This document shows positions 58,138 through 64,000 of a DNA stretch of 64,000 bases, piece after piece. This stretch comes from Morinoia aosen (lineage: Eukaryota > Arthropoda > Malacostraca > Amphipoda > Talitridae): assembly GCA_030386875.1 (NCBI GenBank), contig CM059570.1, forward strand, positions 28,089,192 to 28,153,191, written 5' to 3'. Each line of letters starts with the position of its first letter. The first letter of the stretch is position 1. The translations under genes and the position numbers were made by a program. The notes under the pieces were generated by a model that was given only the letters and a program-made list of their open reading frames with translations, was not told the DNA's origin and did not search any database.

Positions 58138-59069
58138 GACGGTTTTTGTAAATATCGCTGATATATCTTCGTTAGGTTCACAGAAGACACAACGCGAGTC
58201 ATATAATGAACACGTATCATCAAAATTGAACATAAATTTTCAATCTCGATTTGTTTTTTGGAAGAAGTTCCTAAATAAACAATTGCAACGTTCGTCGTGT
58301 GTGATATGTAGGTAACACTCAATTTGTCTCCTGGGAGGGGACTGGATAAATAGAGATGATGGATGAATCGAGGTACCATATATGGTTGAAAATAAAAAGT
58401 GTACCAGTTCTTTCAGGGGAAACACTGTGCTGCGTACGAATAATTATTCTGGCATCTTACAGTAAAGGAGTAAATAAAGCGAAAATATTCAAATAAATAA
58501 ATTGGTTAATGCTCTTGTTTCAGGTTTTTTGTTTTCGTTTTTTCTGTTTTTTAGTTTCATAGATATATCAACTTTTTAACTTGAAATCCTAGGGGTTGTC
58601 ATATGGGCCCATATATCGAACCAACACACATTTCACAGAGTAGCAGATGATAGAACAGCCTTTGCTTACAAAATGTCTCTTTGGTTTTATCTAAGGAGGA
58701 ATGTTGCAGAATACACGACGAACGCGAAGGGTGGACCAATCGAGATGGCGCGGACTAACGGAGGCTAACGAAACTCTATAAATCGAGAGAGGGACTCTTC
58801 AAGATGGGGATTAATCGAGAGTTACATATACAGAGTCTGAACTACCGAACGCCCTCAGTTGCCTCCTCCTCAGTTGCAAAGACTGTGCGTGACTGCGCGC
58901 CTGCCATCAGATGGGGGATCGAATCGCGCAGCCGGGGGGAACAACCCAGCACGCGTCCTGAACGTTTGACTGAACGTAGTCAACGCTGTAGGACGCAGAA
59001 CGGTACGCATCTTTTCCAGACCCTGTGAAACTTGTCAGCTGCTCACAGGCGTTGGATAAAATATACCGA
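58138..59069. other. Spacer with the inverted copy of 55865-56000
   Basis: I see no gene. The last 200 bases are the inverse of the sequence after the Gly pseudogene at 55737. Confidence 0.55.
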
Positions 59070-59141
59070 TGCGATGGCCGGGAATCGAACCCGGGTCAAC
59101 TGCTTGGAAGGCAGCTATGCTCACCACTATACCACCATCGC
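59070..59141 (-). tRNA. tRNA-Gly(TCC)
   Basis: The cloverleaf is perfect, with T4 downstream. Confidence 0.97.
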
Positions 59142-59292
59142 TAAACGCACTTACTGGAACGTAGTTATAATATTGTTTTTACGTGCTCTGGAAATGACTT
59201 CCATTCTTTGAAAGATATTGTATTCTGAAGATAGTTAATATGAATGAAGCAAGCTGAACAAAATATTTTAAAGCTTATCACTCTGTCCACTA

Positions 59293-59557
59293 CAATTAGA
59301 GGACATATATGCAGAATGTCGTAACCCACAAATCAGAGGTCAAAACTGGGGAGTGGATTAGGTGATAATTTCACCTCATAGCGGTGTAGATGTCTTTGAG
59401 GCAGAGTTGCCTAGTTCCTAGTTCAGTTCCTAGTTAGAAACTTGGCTAGGAAAAGCCAGTTTGGCAACCCTGCGATGAACCCCACGCCTCTAACTTGAGT
59501 ATCCTAATATTCTGTGTTTTGTGGGTTAGGACACTCTGCATATTTGCCCTACAATTG
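59293..59557. repeat. Inverted-repeat segment, possible MITE
   Basis: The left arm (ATATGCAGAATGTCGTAACC, then CACAAA) and the reversed right arm (ATATGCAGAGTGTCCTAACC, then CACAAA) can pair over about 40 bases around a 180-base centre. The centre contains CCTAGTTC repeats. No target duplication was defined. Confidence 0.5.
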
Positions 59558-60211
59558 AAACCGGAGATACTTCCATGAATCCTAGGAAATTTTATGTCCG
59601 TTCATTATATAAGTAAAAATTTTCAGATTGAAAAGACAATACATATTCATTAATAAACATCACGCGATCGCTTTAAACATCAGGCATGCAATTGAAACAT
59701 TGTTCACTTTGCAAATCAGGCTTGTAACGAATAGGTTAACGTAGACAGCAACGTAGACAGTGACTGTTTACATCAGGAGCGTCTACAAGTAGAAACAGAC
59801 TTACAATTCCATACAGACGGTATATAATTGAACCGCCATCAATCAATAACGGTAATATCAACGTCAGGTATTTATCATTCATTTCATGGTTATTTTTTAC
59901 TGAGATAAATTCTTTTATTTTTTGGTAACGATTTTATTTTAGGAGAGATCCGGAATGTTTATTTAATTATTATGTCTCTCTTGATCTCTAATCGTATTAT
60001 CGTATATAAGCTGAGCCTGTTAAAGTGTGCTATTTTAGCATTAATTGCGCTCTTCATGAACACAATTAATTAGCGTGAGCCTCTGTAATTTTAAATTTAA
60101 GATTACGATTAAATACAAATTATGAATTCAAGACAAGTTAAGCACCAAAAAATTACATTGTAATATGACAATATTTATAATATCAACGATGCATTGGGTT
60201 AACCCTGTCAA
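59558..60211. other. Spacer without a gene
   Basis: The sequence is AT-rich and I recognise nothing in it. Confidence 0.45.
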
Positions 60212-60283
60212 GCGATGGTGGTATAGTGGTGAGCATAGCTGCCTTCCAAGCAGTTGACCCGGGTTCGATTCCCGGCCATCGCA
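60212..60283 (+). tRNA. tRNA-Gly(TCC)
   Basis: The cloverleaf is perfect, with T4 downstream. Confidence 0.97.
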
Positions 60284-61136
60284 GGATAATTTTACAGTGT
60301 CGTCAACGCAGCTTGTGCACAGCGAACTGGAACGCCTTGACTGAACGGAGGCGCTCCGGACCACGTCCGCTGCTTTCACTTTCTCGTAACTCTCTTCACT
60401 TTCCCAGCCGCAGGCTATTTTCAATGACATGCTCATTTTCACTGGCTCTAGTCGTTATTAACTCAAGTCCAACCTCTTTATTTGAAATAAAAAAAGAGGA
60501 CGAAATGAGAGAAAGAAATAAAGAAAGGCCGTAAGAAATAAAAAAAACAATCTCTCGAGAGTTGATGAGGCCGCGTGAACACGGCCCGTCAAAATATATA
60601 GGACTGGAGCTTGTATCACAGATACGCTCATCACGCGCTGCAGGCTGGCTGCGGACAGACGGACGGACGGACGCGGCTCTTATTATGGTATACATGGATT
60701 TGCACACCAGAGCTTGTTCTGAAGGAGAATAATTATGGCTTGAAAATAATATTGGAAAAGGTGTCTCTAGCGTACAGTAGACAGTAGTTTAGCTGTGCAC
60801 GCGTGTAGTGCTTTGCCTCAAAACTTACATAGCAGTCATACCTCGGTCATACCCATCTCATATCGTACACCTTACATACAAGATAAACGTTAATAACTAA
60901 ACATACCAAAGCAAAAAATATTATATGCCTATTTGTGGCCAAATTTGAGTAGTTTTGTCGTTGTTAAGCCGGTATTGAAGGACGTAGCGCAAATTTTCAT
61001 GCAGTAAAGATATACAAATTCCAAGCGTGCAGCACCCCAGCTAGTGAACGCTTCAGAGACGACACATCAGAGAGGATTGTAGAAATATCTGCCACAAACT
61101 CCACACAATCTACCGTAACCGTAACGTCTTTGCGTC
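60284..61136. other. Spacer without a gene
   Basis: It contains a short GGAC run (about 60656-60675). No gene is recognised. Confidence 0.45.
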
Positions 61137-61251
61137 TCACACACGCAAACACGTGCGTACACACGCACACACAAACACGCACACACACAGAAATACAAGC
61201 ATGCGTACACACGCACACGCAAACACGCACACACACGCGAACACAAGCACG

Positions 61252-61285
<34 letters not shown>

Positions 61286-61425
61286 AGCATGCATACACAC
61301 ACACAAACGCAAGTATGCACACGCACACACAAGCATGCACATACACACGAACACAAGTATGCACACGCACACACACAAGCATGCACACACGCACAAACAA
61401 ACACGCACACGCACAAAAACCTGGT
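61137..61425. repeat. Complex CA microsatellite
   Basis: About 290 bases of CACACG, CACACA and CATGCACA tracts. Long open frames rich in His/Thr (plus strand) and Cys/Val (minus strand) here are microsatellite artefacts. Confidence 0.97.
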
Positions 61426-61741
61426 GTAGCGACACAAAATGCACACTACAGGCGACATGTGCTGTGTAAGTCACACGATCAATGCCTGAGTTACGCTGAA
61501 GTTCAACATTCAACTCAAAGTTACAGTCAACTGTCGTTACAGAATTGAAAATGTTGAGCATGAGCTGAATTGTGTCTGCATTTAGCTTGCATTAAGTACT
61601 TATGAAAATCGAGTTCGTGACTACTGGTCGGTCAGCAGCATTGTGAAAATGGCCTCCGTGTACCACCGGTGGGTCACGTCGCGGCTTTAAAACAAGTTTA
61701 ATGAAATGAATGGGATTAACAACAACATTTTTATAAAGTCG

Positions 61742-61813
61742 AGCAGAGTGGCGCAGCGGAAGCGTGCTGGGCCCATAACCCAGAGGTCCGTGGATCGAAA
61801 CCACGCTCTGCTA
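61742..61813 (+). tRNA. Initiator tRNA-Met(CAT)
   Basis: The gene is perfect, with T5 downstream. Confidence 0.97.
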
Positions 61814-61867
61814 GGCGAGTTTTTATCTATGTGAAGCTTCTTTGGCTGAGCATATCGGTTGTAGCGT

Positions 61868-61995
61868 ATCATGCTAATCATAATGCAGTAATTGTTTCAT
61901 GCTAATCGACGCATTATAAGCACATTGTGCTAGTTGTCTCATGCTAATCGGAGCGTATAATCACTTTTTGTTATAAAATTAACGCTAATCGTAGC
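61868..61995. repeat. Degenerate repeats around CATGCTAATC
   Basis: CATGCTAATC occurs at 61870, 61898 and 61940, with a variant ACGCTAATC near 61982. Some copies are followed by G(G/T)AGCG. Spacing is 28-42 bases. No known function. Confidence 0.6.
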
Positions 61996-62568
61996 GGTTA
62001 TTAGAAACCGTTGTTTCGAATGGGCTCCTCTGTAATTTGTTTATAGGCCCTAGCAATTTTATTTCGTTTTGATGGTTAAATTAATAAGCCTATCGTTGTC
62101 TTAAGTGTACTTAAGCGACATTTGAATCATATAATCCCAGGCCTATGAAAACATAGGCATATTGAATAATTAATGAGCGTTTCATTATTAAAGATGAACT
62201 TTAATAAGCCCGCTGGATCATTATAGGCATATTTAATTATAAAGCCAGAGCATCAACAAATTCATTCCTTGCCATACAACGAAATGTAAACAAACCCTCA
62301 AAATACTGTGTAAACTCCGGAAAGAGAGGATGGAGGAAGGCACAATACAGTCATTATAAGAAGTAAATTACAATTAAATAAAAAGAATGTACATCCACGA
62401 CTCGTGCTCGCATCACCTGATGGATTGTCGAAAATACAGATTAAATTGAGCGGAATATGGAATAATCCATCGTAAGCACCGCAAAATCATATATAAACAA
62501 CACAAAGTTTATTAAGATAATTTAACACGTTTGTGAATTGACGTGAACGTCTAAAACCGAAAAAAGGT
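61996..62568. other. Spacer without a gene
   Basis: The sequence is AT-rich and I recognise nothing in it. Confidence 0.45.
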
Positions 62569-62640
62569 GGCTTGATGGTCTAGGGGTATGATTCTCGCTT
62601 AGGGTGCGAGAGGTCCCGGGTTCAAATCCCGGTCAAGCCC
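62569..62640 (+). tRNA. tRNA-Pro(AGG), plus strand
   Basis: The cloverleaf is perfect with T4 downstream. It is the only complete Pro gene on the plus strand, which marks the inverted orientation of the right end of the window. Confidence 0.97.
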
Positions 62641-63365
62641 AACACTTTTAAAATACGAACGCCATTAGAAATGTGAAATGTCAACAGGATAGGGAATGCA
62701 GAAACCATGCACCCGTTGGAAATAAATAGTTAAAGAATTTCACTAAGCAAGATACAAGTTGCAGAAGAAAGTAACAGGTTCTGAAAAACAAGACAACAGT
62801 GAACCGAAAAATGATGGTCCGCAACATTACGAAAAACCTTTCCTATTTCAATAGTTGTTTGGTATCCGTCAGGCTTTCGTCTGAGTCTGCGGTATCACGA
62901 ATACCGAATTCCTCAGTGTAACATTAAAAGACCGCCTTTAAATGCGTTGAGGTGTTTGACATTTTATCAGGATAGGTTTGTTTAGGTTAGGATAGGATAG
63001 GAAAGGTTAGGATACGTTAGCTTAACATAGGTTAGGTAATATTGACGGAATTTTTTCACTGGTACACCTCGCTTAACGATGACATTGTCCGCGGAAGTTC
63101 CACGGGTCCTGCTACTACCTAATAATACCCTTGGTTTATTTTTTGGCAGTCCGCTTCATTCACTTCTCTGTCACGCTCATAAGGATAGTTATAATGACCG
63201 TATCCATGATACGAGTTTCACCAGTGCACAAGTACAAGAATATTTTTAATCGCGATTTTTGTTAGGTTGGATATATTTGTTTGTTATCCTCATCTGGAGG
63301 ATTTGTTCAAGAAAGGTATTAAATCCCGTCATTTTTGATAGTCTGTGCACAAAAGTGTGAAATAA
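62641..63365. other. Spacer with scattered TTAGG-like motifs
   Basis: At about 62970-63040 GGTTAGG, GGATAGG and related words recur irregularly. There is no gene. The motif resembles the insect telomere repeat but is too irregular to call as such. Confidence 0.45.
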
Positions 63366-63562
63366 TTTTCCACCTACTTATATATAAACATGCATAATAA
63401 ATTCTCCATCTACCTATATATAACCAGCATATATTCATAGACATCTATAACAAAATCCCCATCTACCTATATATAACAAGCATATATATAGACATGTATA
63501 ATGAAATCCCCATATACCTATATATAAAAAGCATATATATAGACATGCATAATAAAGTCCCC
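63366..63562. repeat. 51-bp AT-rich tandem repeat, about four units
   Basis: CCCCATCTACCTATATATAA and its variants recur at about 63404, 63457, 63508 and 63559 (the last only partly), mostly exactly 51 bases apart. Confidence 0.85.
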
Positions 63563-63589
63563 AGTGTAGTGCAGTGTACCCGAGCGTCA

Positions 63590-63995
63590 GCTATTTTGTT
63601 TTGTAACACACGTAGCCAGTGATACATGGAGCTGCTACACGCGTCCAGCTGTTACAGTTGACATTGGGCAGACACGCCAACAGGCAACTGAGGGCGGCAG
63701 TTGCCATTTGACTCCCCACAGCAACTTCCAAGGCAACTGCAGCTGCTGCGAGCGCGAGTTCTGCTTCCAGATGTATTCTTTTTATCTATCTTTCATAGAT
63801 CATTCAATTTAACTCCCCAAATGATAGTTTCCGTCTCCCAAAGAACCCACAAATGATGGTTTGCACAGGGCATGTTGTCCCTCTCACTTCACAGCTCCTC
63901 TCATAACAGCTAGTCACTAGCCACCTCACTGCAGATATGATAGATAATGTATAGCATTTGTGAATTGATATCAGCGATTCAGGCTCTAGAGGCAT
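63590..63995. repeat. Inverted copy of the Pro-linked module
   Basis: Read in reverse complement, this matches 5976-6365: the AATTCACAAA block, GGGACAACA block, GCCAACAGGCAACTGAGGGC block and ATTTTGTTTTGTAACA end appear in the same order. Confidence 0.8.
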
Positions 63996-64000
63996 GGCTT
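63996..64000 (+). tRNA. Probable tRNA-Pro start, cut by the window end
   Basis: The last five bases, GGCTT, are the first five of tRNA-Pro, and the preceding 400 bases are the inverted upstream module of that gene. The rest lies outside the window. Confidence 0.5.

Larger units (their letters stand above)
35146..64000. repeat. Older, diverged and rearranged part of the tRNA array
   Basis: Long stretches align with units A-C but with many substitutions and indels. 35146-42300 resembles the second half of the unit, and 42300-53060 resembles its start and middle. From 53060 on, the same tRNA modules recur in both orientations. It contains 27 of the 45 tRNA loci and several insertions absent from A-C. 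It also supplies empty sites for insertions found in A-C. Confidence 0.75.

Noticed and set aside
60997-61561. Cys/Val-rich and His/Thr-rich frames of 100-164 codons
   Set aside because: They are translations of the CA microsatellite at 61137-61425.
62970-63040. True telomere or subtelomere
   Set aside because: The TTAGG-like words are few, irregular and not in a uniform tandem tract.
1-64000. CRISPR array, bacterial operon or phage content
   Set aside because: There are no regular spacer-repeat arrays; the regular repeats here are uninterrupted minisatellites. All tRNA and element features are eukaryotic.

Overview
The window is nuclear DNA of an animal, most likely an insect. It is intergenic, AT-rich and full of transposons, and it contains no host protein-coding gene that I can recognise. 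The evidence for an insect-like animal is: intron-less, pol III-type tRNA genes without an encoded CCA; initiator tRNAs with the animal hallmarks (three G-C pairs closing the anticodon arm, C33, an ATCGAAA T-loop); a GIY-YIG Penelope-like element; a Ty3/Gypsy element; hAT, mariner-like and TAA-flanked DNA transposons; and a few TTAGG-like motifs. The species cannot be named from this alone.

The backbone is a tRNA super-array. I count 45 tRNA genes or pseudogenes on both strands, drawn from only four isoacceptors: initiator Met-CAT (18), Gly-TCC (11), Phe-GAA (8) and Pro-AGG (8). A ninth Pro gene probably begins in the last five bases. Most copies are intact and are followed by a T4-T6 terminator; some are visibly decaying.

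Layout. 1-20020 (unit A), 20021-31199 (unit B) and 31200 to about 35145 (unit C, partial) are recent, nearly identical tandem copies of one unit of about 11 kb, with gene order Phe-, Pro-, iMet-(pseudo), iMet+, Gly-, iMet-, iMet+(pseudo), Pro-. From about 35146 to 64000 lies an older, diverged and rearranged part of the same array, including inverted segments. Its 42.3-53 kb part can be aligned with the start of unit A, and its 35.1-42.3 kb part with the end of unit A.

The copies serve as each other's reference, so mobile-element insertions can be read as filled versus empty sites with target-site duplications (TSDs). They are: a full-length Gypsy element at 11157-19586, a solo LTR of it at the same site of unit B, and an empty site at 41894; a Penelope-like fragment in A and B but not C; a 1360-bp hAT-type element splitting a tRNA-Pro gene in A and B, while C keeps the intact gene; a 1548-bp solo LTR in C; a 602-bp solo LTR and a 1332-bp insertion in the older part; and a hAT element (50139-51820) nested inside a TAA-flanked inverted-repeat element (48701-52002). 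A mariner-like inverted-repeat element carries a TA microsatellite in A, B and C but a 52-bp minisatellite in the older copy. A 31-bp sequence present as a dimer in A, B and C is amplified to about 30 copies at 45758-46685.

The only long coding regions are transposon genes: Gypsy gag (intact frame) and pol (two in-frame stops), the Penelope-like RT/endonuclease (stop-interrupted) and a decayed hAT transposase. The other open frames are by-products of tRNA genes, minisatellites or microsatellites.
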